Shown here: positions 51,797-63,699 of the stretch, piece by piece | How the letters are laid out: every line of letters begins with the position of its first letter | How positions within the stretch are numbered: position 1 is the first letter of the stretch | Origin: Pseudomonas sp. PDM15 | GTDB lineage: Bacteria > Pseudomonadota > Gammaproteobacteria > Pseudomonadales > Pseudomonadaceae | Length of the DNA stretch: 64,000 nt | Assembly (NCBI RefSeq): GCF_014851565.1 | Contig: NZ_JACVAA010000002.1 | Coordinates: forward strand, 310,001 to 374,000 | Direction of reading: 5' to 3' | Made by a program: the position numbers and the translations under genes | Notes under the pieces: model-generated | Told to the model about the DNA's origin: nothing | Databases searched by the model: none | What the model saw: the letters and a program-made list of their open reading frames with translations, nothing else

Positions 51797-51872
51797 GACT
51801 TCTCTCCAGCGGAAACGCCATTGGTGGCGGCATTGTAACAACCGAAACCGGTTAGCACAGCGCATGCCAGAA

Positions 51873-51888
51873 ACACTAGATATTGTGT
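51873..51888. promoter_or_regulatory. NrdR-box-like palindrome, distal
   Basis: ACACTAGATATTGTGT fits the 16-bp NrdR box (ACAnnATATnnTGT form) with ACAC/GTGT arms. It lies about 600 bases upstream of nrdA, between the response-regulator gene and the rest of the nrdA leader. The distance makes it weaker evidence than the pair at 52066-52112. Confidence 0.35.
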
Positions 51889-51995
51889 TAGCTTCCACGC
51901 CCGCAGAATACTTTTCCCGGCCGGCAAACCGGCTCACCAAGGTCGACGAACGGTAGAAGCCAGGGTTCATGGGGCCTGCCGCGATTCTGGCGAAT

Positions 51996-52028
51996 TTCAC
52001 CCACAATTCACCCACAAGTTATCCACAG
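51996..52028 (+). promoter_or_regulatory. Three phased DnaA-like boxes in the nrdA leader
   Basis: TTCACCCACAA, TTCACCCACAA and GTTATCCACAG repeat with an 11-base period (starts at 51996, 52007 and 52018). The third contains a perfect DnaA box TTATCCACA (52019-52027). DnaA controls nrdAB in E. coli, so this is probably a DnaA site linking ribonucleotide reductase to replication. Confidence 0.6.
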
Positions 52029-52065
52029 AATTGCCCTCCACCCTTCCCTTGCAATGCCCCGGTTA

Positions 52066-52112
52066 GCGCATTATCTTGTATCCCCATCGCGCCTCACACC
52101 TACATATGGTGT
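52066..52112 (+). promoter_or_regulatory. NrdR-box pair upstream of nrdA
   Basis: GCGCATTATCTTGTAT (52066-52081) and ACACCTACATATGGTGT (52096-52112) are about 31 bases centre to centre, three helical turns, as NrdR box pairs usually are. NrdR represses ribonucleotide reductase genes. The 678-base gap 51797-52474 holds no gene; further down CCACTA ... TAGTGG (about 52278) is another dyad. Confidence 0.45.
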
Positions 52113-52474
52113 TTTTACGAGGCACCGGACACTAAGAAAAAAGAATGCAGAGGGGCCCGATCCGCTCGCTACCGGTAGCACTTCACACACATCCGCCGCA
52201 GCGGTGGATGGTCGCGGCACGGACAGCGCAGCAAGCCCCCCAGATTCGCTGAACAGGTACGACGCCACAGGCACCGACCACTACACCTAGTGGTTACAGC
52301 CACCGGTATCGTTACCGACTTTGGAGCCAGGAAGGCGCTTGAAGTCCGCGCCATTACTGCCCCAAAGACTGCTTTTCTCGATGCCTGGCTGGAACGCCGG
52401 ATATCGTGACGTTTTTCAATGGAATGAACACAAGGCACCTCGAGTGTCCAAACCAATTAGAAGTGGAGAACCTC

Positions 52475-55357
<2,883 letters not shown>

Positions 55358-55709
55358 GTCGCGGCTCGCAGAGCGGACCGCGCGTTGTTGCCCGGCAGGG
55401 CGGCCCCCATCACGTGCACCAGCACGCTCAGGGGCTCCACCCTTCCGGGCGCCTAGCGCTGCCTCGCTCTGCAAACCGCTCGCACCGAGTTGCCGAGGTA
55501 GAAAGCCAAAGCAGCTCGGTTTCCCCTTCGGGGACAGGGGCCCAGCCCCAAGGACATCTCCCCTCGCCTGCCTTGCAGGCCTGGGCGCCACCAGATAGGT
55601 GGCACGGTTTTACCCTTGCGTGCAGATCGCAACGGAACATAATCAGAATTACTGGACATTCATACAGGCCGAACAGAAACCCGGCCCGATGACCAAGCAG
55701 GAGACCACC
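55358..55709 (+). other. Long structured nrdA-nrdB spacer, no gene
   Basis: 352 bases without a gene. Four stems stand in series: CCCC-TTC-GGGG near 55525, GGGG-CCCA-GCCCC nearby, GCCTGC-CTT-GCAGGC (55566-55580) and GCCACC-AGATA-GGTGGC (55587-55603); the last is followed by ACGGTTTTA, a weak terminator-like run. It may modulate nrdB expression or mRNA processing. Confidence 0.4.
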
Positions 55710-56954
55710 ATGCTCAGCTGGGACGAATTCGATAAGGAAGACGCCACCGAGGCGGCCGCCAAGCCCGCCGCTCCCGTAGTCGGCGCCGCCATCGACAAAC
55801 TGGACGACGAAGCCGCCGGCTCCGTGGAAGACGCCCGCGCCGTATCGGCCGACGACTCCGACGCCGTGGCCCGCGCCAAGAAGGCCCTGAACGACCTGGA
55901 CATCCAGGAAGGCCTCGACGACCTGGAAGGCGCCAGCGCCCGCGTACACGTCGGCGACAAGCAGATGATCAACGCCCGCGCCGACCTCAACCAGCTCGTA
56001 CCCTTCAAGTACGACTGGGCCTGGCAGAAGTATCTGGATGGTTGCGCCAACCACTGGATGCCGCAGGAAGTGAACATGAACGCCGACATCGCTCTGTGGA
56101 AGAGCAAGGACGGCCTCAGCGACGACGAGCGCCGCATCGTCATGCGTAACCTCGGCTTCTTCTCCACCGCCGACAGCCTGGTTGCCAACAACCTGGTGCT
56201 GGCCGTGTACCGCCTGATCACCAACCCCGAGTGCCGCCAGTACATCCTGCGCCAGGCCTTCGAGGAAGCGATCCACACCCACGCCTACCAGTACTGCATC
56301 GAGTCGCTGGGCATGGATGAAGGCGAGATCTTCAACATGTACCACGAGATCCCGAGCGTCGCGAAGAAGGCCTCCTGGGGCCTCAAGTACACCCGCTCGA
56401 TCTCCGACCCGCAGTTCCAGACCGGCACCCCGGAGACCGATCGCCAGTTCCTGCGCAACCTGATCGCCTACTACTGCGTACTGGAAGGCATCTTCTTCTA
56501 CTGCGGCTTCACCCAGATCCTCTCCATGGGCCGCCGCAACAAGATGACCGGCACCGCCGAGCAGTTCCAATACATCCTGCGCGACGAGTCCATGCACCTG
56601 AACTTCGGTATCGACGTGATCAACCAGATCAAGATCGAGAACCCGCATCTGTGGGACGCCCAGATGAAGGACGAAGCGACCCAGATGATCCTGCAGGGCA
56701 CCCAGCTGGAGATCGAATACGCGCGTGACACCATGCCGCGCGGCGTACTGGGCATGAACGCCGCGATGATGGAGGACTACCTCAAGTTCATCGCCAACCG
56801 CCGCCTGACCCAGATCGGCCTGAAGGAAGAGTACCCGGGCACCAGCAACCCGTTCCCGTGGATGTCGGAGATCATGGACCTGAAGAAGGAGAAGAACTTC
56901 TTCGAGACTCGCGTCATCGAGTATCAGACTGGTGGTGCGTTGAGCTGGGATTGA
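55710..56954 (+). CDS. nrdB: Ribonucleoside-diphosphate reductase beta subunit, class Ia
   Basis: 414 aa. Carboxylate ligands for the di-iron centre and tyrosyl radical are in [32 protein letters not shown] and the N-terminal helical part; the C-terminus ([12 protein letters not shown]) contacts NrdA. AGGAG seven bases before ATG 55710 ([11 protein letters not shown]) decides the start; an in-frame ATG at 55689 is weaker. Ends at a strong terminator. Confidence 0.97.
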   Translation: MLSWDEFDKEDATEAAAKPAAPVVGAAIDKLDDEAAGSVEDARAVSADDSDAVARAKKALNDLDIQEGLDDLEGASARVHVGDKQMINARADLNQLVPFKYDWAWQKYLDGCANHWMPQEVNMNADIALWKSKDGLSDDERRIVMRNLGFFSTADSLVANNLVLAVYRLITNPECRQYILRQAFEEAIHTHAYQYCIESLGMDEGEIFNMYHEIPSVAKKASWGLKYTRSISDPQFQTGTPETDRQFLRNLIAYYCVLEGIFFYCGFTQILSMGRRNKMTGTAEQFQYILRDESMHLNFGIDVINQIKIENPHLWDAQMKDEATQMILQGTQLEIEYARDTMPRGVLGMNAAMMEDYLKFIANRRLTQIGLKEEYPGTSNPFPWMSEIMDLKKEKNFFETRVIEYQTGGALSWD

Positions 56955-57030
56955 TTCCTGGGTCTAGACTGTTAGGACAAATTAGAAGCGCTTACCTGAG
57001 TACGGATGTTCGGGGTAGCGAGAGAAACTA

Positions 57031-57058
57031 AAAGCCCCGCCTAGTGCGGGGCTTTTTT
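57031..57058 (+). terminator. Rho-independent terminator after nrdB
   Basis: AAAGCCCCGC-CTAGT-GCGGGGCTTTTTT: stem of ten base pairs and a T run. It lies about 80 bases after the nrdB stop and just before the AIPR gene, so the latter starts a new transcript. Confidence 0.92.
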
Positions 57059-57072
57059 ATATTGAGAAAGAT

Positions 57073-58752
57073 ATGTCTCTACAAGTAACTCAGATCAAAA
57101 AGAAGATAAAAGAGCTTTATGAGCCCCACCTCAATCTGAGCGATATCGGCTTACAAGATAAAGATAGGGAAAACAAAATATTAAGCAGATGCCTTGCGGC
57201 ACTTGCTGTACAAATAAACACCAACGCCACCCCTAAAGAAGCTGCCGAAGCAGTAATAGACGACGGGGACGACAATGGCATTGATGCTATTTATTTCGAC
57301 CCGACTGAAAAAGAAGTGATCCTAGCCCAAGCTAAATGGATCAACTCTGGCTCGGGAGAACCCGAGGCAAAAGACGTTAGCAATTTTATAGATGGCATAA
57401 AAGACATTATTGAAAACAACCAAGAACCATTCAGAAAAGAAATTCATCCCAAAATCGAGGGGATTTGGGAAAAAATTAGCACCCCCGGCGTCCTGTTAAA
57501 GATAGTTCTAGCAACAACAGGATCGAGCACCTTAGCAAAACACAGCACACAAAAACTAGAGCGGCTAGAGAGCGAGCTAAATAGCGTAGACAGCGCCATA
57601 GCATCACATGTCGTTATAGGACTCTCTGAAACCTATAACTTCCTATCCAAAGATCTATCTGCCGCTGTAGAGTTCACTGCGACTATAGAAAACTGGCACT
57701 CAATTGACACTCCCAATACTGCTTACTACGGTACCATTGATGGTTTGCAGCTAAAAAAAATCTGGTCAGGAACAAACGGCAGGATCATATCAGCCAACAT
57801 TAGAGGCGCCCTCGGCGACACCGAGGTAAATAATAAAATCCGGAAAACCGCACTCGAAGAACCGCATCTCTTCTGGTACTACAATAACGGTGTAACATTT
57901 ACCGCCTCAAACATAGATCGCGCCGCGGCCAACACCACAACAAAAACTTACGGGACTTTCAAACTAACAAACCCATCCGTCGTCAACGGGGCACAAACAA
58001 TAAGCACACTTAGCAAAATAGATGATGACGCAGCACTGGAAAGACTTAGAGTCTCCGTGCGCTTCATATCATTAGAAGGCGCCCATGATGATTTTGGCAG
58101 CACGATAACCAGAAGCAACAACTTCCAAAACCGCATCGAGGGGCGGGACTTTGTTGCACAAGACACAGAGCAACATCGAATCCAAAAAGAAATGTACATG
58201 GAGGGAATAGAGTACAAATTCATAAGAGACTCGGAAGAATCAACAATCACTGAAACTTCATGCACGCTTATTGAAGCAACCATTTCTTTAGCCTGCGCCT
58301 CAGGAGACTCAAATCTTGCAGTAGCAGCCAAAACAGGCACAGGCAGATTCTTTATTGACCTAACAAAGGCTCCTTACAAAGCAATCTTCAACCCGCAAAC
58401 AAACGGCTCGTATACTTTTAACACCATTACAACCTTACGATCTATTGACAACTGGATAAAACAGAAGATAAAAGATCTTCCCAAAAAAAGCGGCTCCGCC
58501 TATGGCACACTAGTTCATGGCAACAGAATAATAGCTGCCGCAGCAATGAACAAACTTGGAAAAGAATATTTCAAGAAAACAATCACTGACTTCAAATCTT
58601 CTTTTGACGAGCCTGCCCTACACACGATACTAGGCGACGTACATCAAAAGATCACAGACGAAATCAACAACAAGTTCCAAGGGAAGTTTCTTGCTGTACT
58701 TTTCAAGAGCCCAGGCAATAGCAAAATAATTTATGAGGCAGCAAGAAATTAA
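57073..58752 (+). CDS. AIPR-family abortive-infection-type protein with N-terminal nuclease motif
   Basis: 559 aa. N-terminal D71-AIYFD ... EVILAQ86-A-K88-W is a PD-(D/E)xK-like motif of the QxK (Mrr-like) kind. The AIPR domain follows, with NNGVTFTASNI, NPSVVNGAQTISTLSKI and SNNFQNRIEGRDFVAQDTEQHRIQKEM as its signature (phage-resistance family PF10592). AIPR proteins are linked to defence against phage, and some to abortive infection. The gene is far more AT-rich than its neighbours, has its own start just after a terminator, and lies next to a large repeat, all typical of an acquired defence gene. Activity is inferred. Confidence 0.8.
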   Translation: MSLQVTQIKKKIKELYEPHLNLSDIGLQDKDRENKILSRCLAALAVQINTNATPKEAAEAVIDDGDDNGIDAIYFDPTEKEVILAQAKWINSGSGEPEAKDVSNFIDGIKDIIENNQEPFRKEIHPKIEGIWEKISTPGVLLKIVLATTGSSTLAKHSTQKLERLESELNSVDSAIASHVVIGLSETYNFLSKDLSAAVEFTATIENWHSIDTPNTAYYGTIDGLQLKKIWSGTNGRIISANIRGALGDTEVNNKIRKTALEEPHLFWYYNNGVTFTASNIDRAAANTTTKTYGTFKLTNPSVVNGAQTISTLSKIDDDAALERLRVSVRFISLEGAHDDFGSTITRSNNFQNRIEGRDFVAQDTEQHRIQKEMYMEGIEYKFIRDSEESTITETSCTLIEATISLACASGDSNLAVAAKTGTGRFFIDLTKAPYKAIFNPQTNGSYTFNTITTLRSIDNWIKQKIKDLPKKSGSAYGTLVHGNRIIAAAAMNKLGKEYFKKTITDFKSSFDEPALHTILGDVHQKITDEINNKFQGKFLAVLFKSPGNSKIIYEAARN

Positions 58753-58819
58753 TAAATCTAAAGAAATCTGATTTATTTCCAGACCAACATGCTGATCGTA
58801 ACCTCCCCTTTCGCCCTTA

Positions 58820-59410
58820 CGGCGAGTCACTTTCTCTTGCGTGCCCAAGAGAAAGTAACCAAAGAGAAGGGCACCCCGACATCCGGGTCTCGCTGCGCTC
58901 GACTTCCCTCCCTCCGGTGCCGCTCCGGGGGCCGGCTTGCAAGGGCCATCCATGGCCCTTCAAGCCTCTCGCCGCATCCATGCGGCTCGTCCCCCTGCGC
59001 AACACCTCCACTCGGCCTCCTGACGGGGACTCGGGCTCCGAGTTGCTTGATGGTTCGCCTAAGCGCTGCGCGCCCGACCGGAGTTAGCAGACTCGCTTTC
59101 GTAGGGTGGTCTCGCCGCAGGCAGCCCACCACACCGGAACGGTGTACTGCCCTTCGGGCGAGTAACACCCTACAGAAGCGTCATCGCGCCCTCAGGCAAC
59201 TCCCCGCCCCCTTCAGAAGGCCGAACGGAATCGTTGCGTAAGGGGTTGAGCGGCATGGATGCCGCGAGAGCCGCGATGGGCCACGGATGGCCCTTCGCGG
59301 CGGGCCCCTGGAGCAACGATGGAGTGAGGGAAGTCGAGCGCAGCGAGACCCGGATGGCGGGGGCAAGACCTTTTGGTTCCTTTTGGGGCGTTTGCCAAAA
59401 GGGACCCGCC
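58820..59410 (+). repeat. Large palindromic repeat element (~590 bp) with a nested small repeat
   Basis: Inverted arms of about 110 bases, 58880-58989 and 59248-59356, about 80 % complementary (from CATCCGGGTCTCGCTGCGC), with weaker pairing further out (AAGAGAAAGTAACCAAAGAG versus AAAAGGAACCAAAAGG). Inside is a second element GTAGGGTGG ... CACCCTAC (59101-59173). No ORF is convincing on either strand; frames there are unlike any protein. Such elements recur in Pseudomonas intergenic regions. The gap 58753-59517 holds no gene. Confidence 0.7.
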
Positions 59411-59517
59411 CGGCAGGGCGGAACCACTGCATCACCCAACGAAGAAATTAGCAGCGGCACGAAAAATCCAGAATCAGGCCGAGCCGCCAAAGCGATCTCG
59501 GCCTGAATACACCGCCG

Positions 59518-59787
59518 TCAGCCAGCCCTAACCAGCGCCATCGTCGCCCTCCGCACCAGCGGCAACACCAGCAACAACACGGGAAACGCAATCACCCACG
59601 ACAGCCCCCAGGCGGCAAGCCACTTGAGCGCAAACTGCGGCGACCAGCCAATGCCCTTGAGCGTACTGATCAAGGACACGATGCAAGTCATGAAGATGGA
59701 CAGCAGCAGCGGCATCACCCATGCACCATAACGCGCGGGAAGCTTGGGAATGCCGAAGACGATGGTGGGCTTGGTAGAAGCGTTCAT
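59518..59787 (-). CDS. DUF2798 family membrane protein
   Basis: 89 aa. Two helices (WVMPLLLSIFMTCIVSLISTLKGIG and KWLAAWGLSWVIAFPVLLLVLPLV) and the family pattern KLPARYGAWVMPLLLSIFMT...GWSPQFALKWLAAWGLSW. AGGAGATCACTCC precedes ATG 59787, deciding the start. The gap 59788-60124 holds a GGAAAAC/GGTTTTCC stem (about 60001) and no gene. Function unknown. Confidence 0.85.
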   Translation of the reverse strand: MNASTKPTIVFGIPKLPARYGAWVMPLLLSIFMTCIVSLISTLKGIGWSPQFALKWLAAWGLSWVIAFPVLLLVLPLVRRATMALVRAG

Positions 59788-60124
59788 GGAGTGATCTCCT
59801 GATCCGGTCAAGCAAAGGCGCCTTTCGCCCAGCGATGGGCAAACAGCCCCGGCAATGCCGGAGTTGATGGGGCGCGTTGGTTGACGTGAACGCTTACGGT
59901 CGACGCGGAACCGCGTGGACGGGGCGATGCTAAACCGCCCAGCGAACGACTGGCAAGACGAACGATGCCGTCTAGCAGGCAGCCTGGAAATCCCGGCGGA
60001 AAACGCTTTGCGGTTTTCCCCCAATGCGGGCCGAGTTATAGGGCGGATAAGCCTGAGCATTCCCACGCAGGGCGCGGGAACGCAACCCTCGACACTCCAG
60101 CTGCCAAGTGCCAGAGCCTTGCTA

Positions 60125-60316
60125 TCAGGTCTTGTCGACGCCTTTTTTGATCGCGTCCTTGACGTCGCCTTTGACCTGCTGGACTTTGCCCTTCACCTGC
60201 TGAGCATCCCCCTCGCCCTCAAGACGAGGGTTATCGGTAGCCTTGCCGACACCCTCTTTGACTTTACCGATGGCTTCGTTGGCGTTGCCTTTGATCTTGT
60301 CTGTCGTGCTGCTCAT
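60125..60316 (-). CDS. CsbD-family stress-response protein
   Basis: 63 aa. [58 protein letters not shown] is a CsbD-like hydrophilic, repeated sequence. Such proteins accumulate in stress in many bacteria. GAGGTG before ATG 60316 supports the start (the frame opens at 60328). Confidence 0.9.
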   Translation of the reverse strand: MSSTTDKIKGNANEAIGKVKEGVGKATDNPRLEGEGDAQQVKGKVQQVKGDVKDAIKKGVDKT

Positions 60317-60456
60317 GTGGCACCTCATTTCCGATGGGTTACGGAGAGTGGAGCCCGTTTGGCCTCAATCGTTTCGTATTTCTTTTGCTCGCTCACCCGC
60401 TTCGCGGGGCGATTGGGGTGGCCGGCAAGGCAGCGAAGCCGTCCTGCACGGCCGGC

Positions 60457-61356
60457 CTATAGCGTGCAAAGCCCACCCGGCACGGCCATCACCCAATCCC
60501 GCACCGCCCGAATGGCCGGATCGTCCCGCCGGCTCTCCGGGTACACCAGAAAGAACGGCTTACCCTCCACCTCCGGCCCGAACGGCTGCATCAACCGCCC
60601 TTCCCTCAGCTCATCTTCGATCAGCTGCCGGCTCATCAGCGCCACCCCCTGCCCACCGATGGCGGCCGAGATCGCGTGGGTCTCGTCGGAGAACACCAGC
60701 CCGGCGCTGACATCCAGCCCCGCCACCTTGGCCTGCTTCTGCCACAACGCCCAATCCAGCGGCGACGAGACGACGGCCTGGTTACGGAAGTGGATCAGCG
60801 TGTGCCTGGGCAACTCCGCCACATCCTGCAGGCCGAGACGCGGGCTGCAGGTCGGGATGAAGGTGTTGTCGAACAGCTTCTCCGCCACCAGCCCCGGCCA
60901 GCGACCGTCGCCGTAGCGGATGGCGATGTCCGCGGTGACGCCATCCAGCGCCACCGGCTCGTGCGAGGCGTGGATGCGCAGGTCGATATCCGGATGGGAT
61001 TCGCGCAGCAGGCAGACCCAGGACAGCAACCAGCGCACCGCCACCGCCGGTGTGGTGCTGAGGGTGATGGCCTGGCGGCAGGGCCGCGCGTTGAGGCGCA
61101 TGGCCGTAGCGCTGATGCTGTCGAAGGCGGCTTCCAGCGTCTGCTGTAGCTCGCGGCCCTGGGCGGTCAGTTCGAGCTGGCGCGGCTTGCGCAGGAACAG
61201 CGCCACGCCGAGTGATTCTTCCAGGGCGCGAATCTGGTGGCTGATCGCCGTGGCGGTCACCGACAGTTCTTCCGCGGCCTGCTTGGCGCTCTCGTGGCGA
61301 GCGGCGGCCTCGAAGGCGCGCAGGGCCGAGAGCGAGGGTAACCAGCGCTGACTCAT
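60457..61356 (-). CDS. LysR-family transcriptional regulator (GcvA-like)
   Basis: 299 aa. HTH at the N-terminus (PSLSALRAFEAAARHESAKQAAEELSVTATAISHQIRALEESLGVALFLR) and LysR effector domain (ALPRHTLIHFRNQAV; AISAAIGGQGVALMSRQLIEDEL). Divergent from the azoreductase, with 119 bases between starts, so it probably regulates it. ATG 61356 is better than GTG 61368. Confidence 0.9.
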   Translation of the reverse strand: MSQRWLPSLSALRAFEAAARHESAKQAAEELSVTATAISHQIRALEESLGVALFLRKPRQLELTAQGRELQQTLEAAFDSISATAMRLNARPCRQAITLSTTPAVAVRWLLSWVCLLRESHPDIDLRIHASHEPVALDGVTADIAIRYGDGRWPGLVAEKLFDNTFIPTCSPRLGLQDVAELPRHTLIHFRNQAVVSSPLDWALWQKQAKVAGLDVSAGLVFSDETHAISAAIGGQGVALMSRQLIEDELREGRLMQPFGPEVEGKPFFLVYPESRRDDPAIRAVRDWVMAVPGGLCTL

Positions 61357-61475
61357 GGATGAATTCACCTCAGGCGTAGCGAAAAATAATCATCGTTTGT
61401 CGCCGCTACCTGGCGGCCATAGCCTGAGTCTGCTGCGAAATACAGATGAGCACAACTTCAAGCAGGAGACTCGAC

Positions 61476-62177
61476 ATGCCGCACATACTGCACCTGGATG
61501 CCAGCGCCCGCCCCAGCTTCGCCGGCAAGGATCTGCACGGCTCGCACAGCCGTAACCTGAGCCAGCGTTTCGTCAGCCAGTGGCTGGCCCGCCGCGCGCA
61601 GGACGGCCTCACCTACCGCGACATCGGCCAGAACCCGCCAACCATCATCGACCACGACTGGATCGCCGCCGCCTTCACCGCGGATGAACAGCGCGAACCG
61701 TGGATGCACGACACGCTGCAGGAGAGCGAGCTGCTGATCGACGAGCTGCTGGCGGCGGACGTGCTGGTGATCGGCACGCCGCTGTACAACTTCAGCATGC
61801 CGGCCGCGCTCAAGGCGTGGATCGACCAGATCGTGCGCACCGACCGCACCGTGGCGTTCGACGCCAGCAAACCGCTCGATCCGTACATCCCGCTGCTGGC
61901 CGACCGGCCCCGGCACGCGGTAATACTCACTGCCCGCGGCGGCGTGGGCTTCGACGCAGGCGGTGCGATGGCGCACATGAACCATCTGGAGTCCAGCCTG
62001 ATCACCGCCCTCGGCTTCATCGGCATCACCCGCGTGCACCAGATCGCCATCGAGGGCCAGGAAGTCGGCGGCGAGCTGCTGGCCGCGTCGGTGGCCCAGG
62101 CGCTGAGCCAGGTCGATGCGTTGGTGGAGCATTTGCAGCGGGAGCTGCAGGCGCAGCGGACGCCGGAGCCGGCCTGA
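61476..62177 (+). CDS. azoR: FMN-dependent NADH azoreductase-like
   Basis: 233 aa. Flavodoxin-like fold of the AzoR family: LHLDASARPS near the N-terminus (FMN phosphate loop), ADVLVIGTPLYNFSMPAALKAWIDQIVRTDRTVAF, and TARGGVGFDAGGAMAHMNHLESSL. Reduces quinones or azo compounds with NAD(P)H. AGGAGA before ATG 61476 decides the start. Divergent from the LysR gene. Confidence 0.9.
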   Translation: MPHILHLDASARPSFAGKDLHGSHSRNLSQRFVSQWLARRAQDGLTYRDIGQNPPTIIDHDWIAAAFTADEQREPWMHDTLQESELLIDELLAADVLVIGTPLYNFSMPAALKAWIDQIVRTDRTVAFDASKPLDPYIPLLADRPRHAVILTARGGVGFDAGGAMAHMNHLESSLITALGFIGITRVHQIAIEGQEVGGELLAASVAQALSQVDALVEHLQRELQAQRTPEPA

Positions 62178-62412
62178 TACCTGCTGCTTGATGCGGAAGC
62201 CGCCGGTCACGGCGGCCAACGCCGCCCCCAGCAAGCAGCCCGTTCTCTAGGTGGAAACGCCGCCTGTTTTCCACCACACATGCTGTTGTTCAAGCAAGAC
62301 TTCCCCGCAGGCCGGCTACGCCCCCAAAACACAACTTCCCTTCCCGCACGCAATCGCTAGAATGGCGCCCGCCCAAAAAGTGGCACATCGCCTCCATGAA
62401 CAAGGACGCTCA

Positions 62413-63039
62413 ATGAAGACCCTGCATTACGTTGCAGCAGCCCTGCTCAGCCTGAGCCTCACCGGCTGCGTCTCCTTCAATCCCGCCGGCCCCATCGGCG
62501 AACCTGCACAAAAAGCAAGCACACCCCGCCAACAGGCCGTGATGGTCGATAGCGTGGTGGTGTCGGACAGCAGCATCGACGCCGAAGTGCGCAAGAACCT
62601 GGGCAGCCAGTTCACCGCACAGCTGAACAAACGCATCGAGCGCGGCGAGTACTTCCGCGAAGTAATCAGCTTCCCGGCCACGCTCGGCGAGCAGGATGTC
62701 CTGCTCAAGCTGGAATTCAATTCGCTGAAAGGCAAGCGCACGCCACATCCGGGCTATTTCCCCGGCGCCATCCTTACCCTGACCGGCTGGATCTGGTTCA
62801 ACGGCCCGATCTATGTCGACAAGTACGACCTGAGCGGCACCCTGACCTTCGAGGACACCCAGGGCAGAACGCTCGCCAGCAGCCAGAAGACGCTGCAGCT
62901 CAAGCAGAACACCGGGCTGTGGGATGACGACTACTTCAACCTTGCCCTCGGCGCTACCCAGCTCAACGAACTGGTCGAAGACCTGCTGCAGGACAGCCTC
63001 CAGCAACTGGCCAACCAACCTCAAGGACGCACTCAATGA
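62413..63039 (+). CDS. Lipoprotein, 208 aa (first of a pair)
   Basis: Lipobox in LLSLSLTGCVSF, then a mature domain with AVMVDSVVVSDSSIDAEVRKNLGSQFTAQLNKRIERGEYFREVISF and GWIWFNGPIYVDKYDLSGTLTFEDTQGRTLASSQKTLQLKQ. AAGGACGC before ATG 62413 acts as the ribosome site, as it does for the next gene. Its stop overlaps that gene's start. Outer- or inner-membrane anchored; family not recognised. Confidence 0.8.
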   Translation: MKTLHYVAAALLSLSLTGCVSFNPAGPIGEPAQKASTPRQQAVMVDSVVVSDSSIDAEVRKNLGSQFTAQLNKRIERGEYFREVISFPATLGEQDVLLKLEFNSLKGKRTPHPGYFPGAILTLTGWIWFNGPIYVDKYDLSGTLTFEDTQGRTLASSQKTLQLKQNTGLWDDDYFNLALGATQLNELVEDLLQDSLQQLANQPQGRTQ

Positions 63040-63623
63040 ACCGGATTCTCACCCTTCTACTGGCCACGCTGTTGCTCAGCCTTACCGGCTGCGCCACCTA
63101 CTCCCATGACGATCTGACCCTGGTCAAACAGTGGCCACCAGTAGCCACCAGCAGCGACAAGCCCAGCCTCTACCTGAAGGTGGAAGGCCAGCACCTGTTC
63201 AATGGCAATCCCACCGGTGCCAACTTGAACCAGGCCAAGCTGGCGGAGTTCGTGCTCAAGGAGTACCAGAGCAGCGAGCAGTTCGAGCGAGTCACTCTCG
63301 AACAGCAGACCTCCGATATCTACGCCACCGTGCAAATCACCAACCACGAGCGCGGCAGCATGGTCGGTGCCTTCATCACCGGCTTCACCCTGTTCGTCAT
63401 CCCGGGCAAGTACGACAACACGCTGACCATGGAAACCGTGTTCAAGGATGGCCAAGGCAAGGTGCTGGGCCGCGTCGAAAAAGAGGAAACCACCACCACC
63501 TGGATGCAGCTGCTGCTGATCTTTGCCCTGCCTTTCAACGAATCGCTGAACAACGTACTGACGCAACTCGCGCGCAGCAGCCTGGAAGACGCCGTGCAGC
63601 AGGGTCTGCTCACCGCGCGCTAA
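63036..63623 (+). CDS. Lipoprotein, 195 aa (second of a pair)
   Basis: Lipobox in LLLSLTGCATYS. Its layout is like the preceding gene: AEFVLKEYQSSEQFERVTLEQQTSDIYATVQITNHERG and NTLTMETVFKDGQGKVLGRVEKEETTTTWMQLLL. ATG overlaps the upstream stop (ATGA), so both are cotranslated and probably work together in the envelope. A hydrophobic stretch (MVGAFITGFTLFVIPG) lies inside the mature domain. Confidence 0.8.
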   Translation: MNRILTLLLATLLLSLTGCATYSHDDLTLVKQWPPVATSSDKPSLYLKVEGQHLFNGNPTGANLNQAKLAEFVLKEYQSSEQFERVTLEQQTSDIYATVQITNHERGSMVGAFITGFTLFVIPGKYDNTLTMETVFKDGQGKVLGRVEKEETTTTWMQLLLIFALPFNESLNNVLTQLARSSLEDAVQQGLLTAR

Positions 63624-63699
63624 GTCTGGGCACCCAGTCGGTCGGCATGGTCTTACAATGCCATGCCGCCGATCGAACCTGCCCGGAGCCCCCCTCCCG

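Noticed and set aside
58789..59506. Several 60-150-aa frames in the repeat element
   Set aside because: They lie in inverted copies of the same repeat and share its composition; no start signals or domain likeness.
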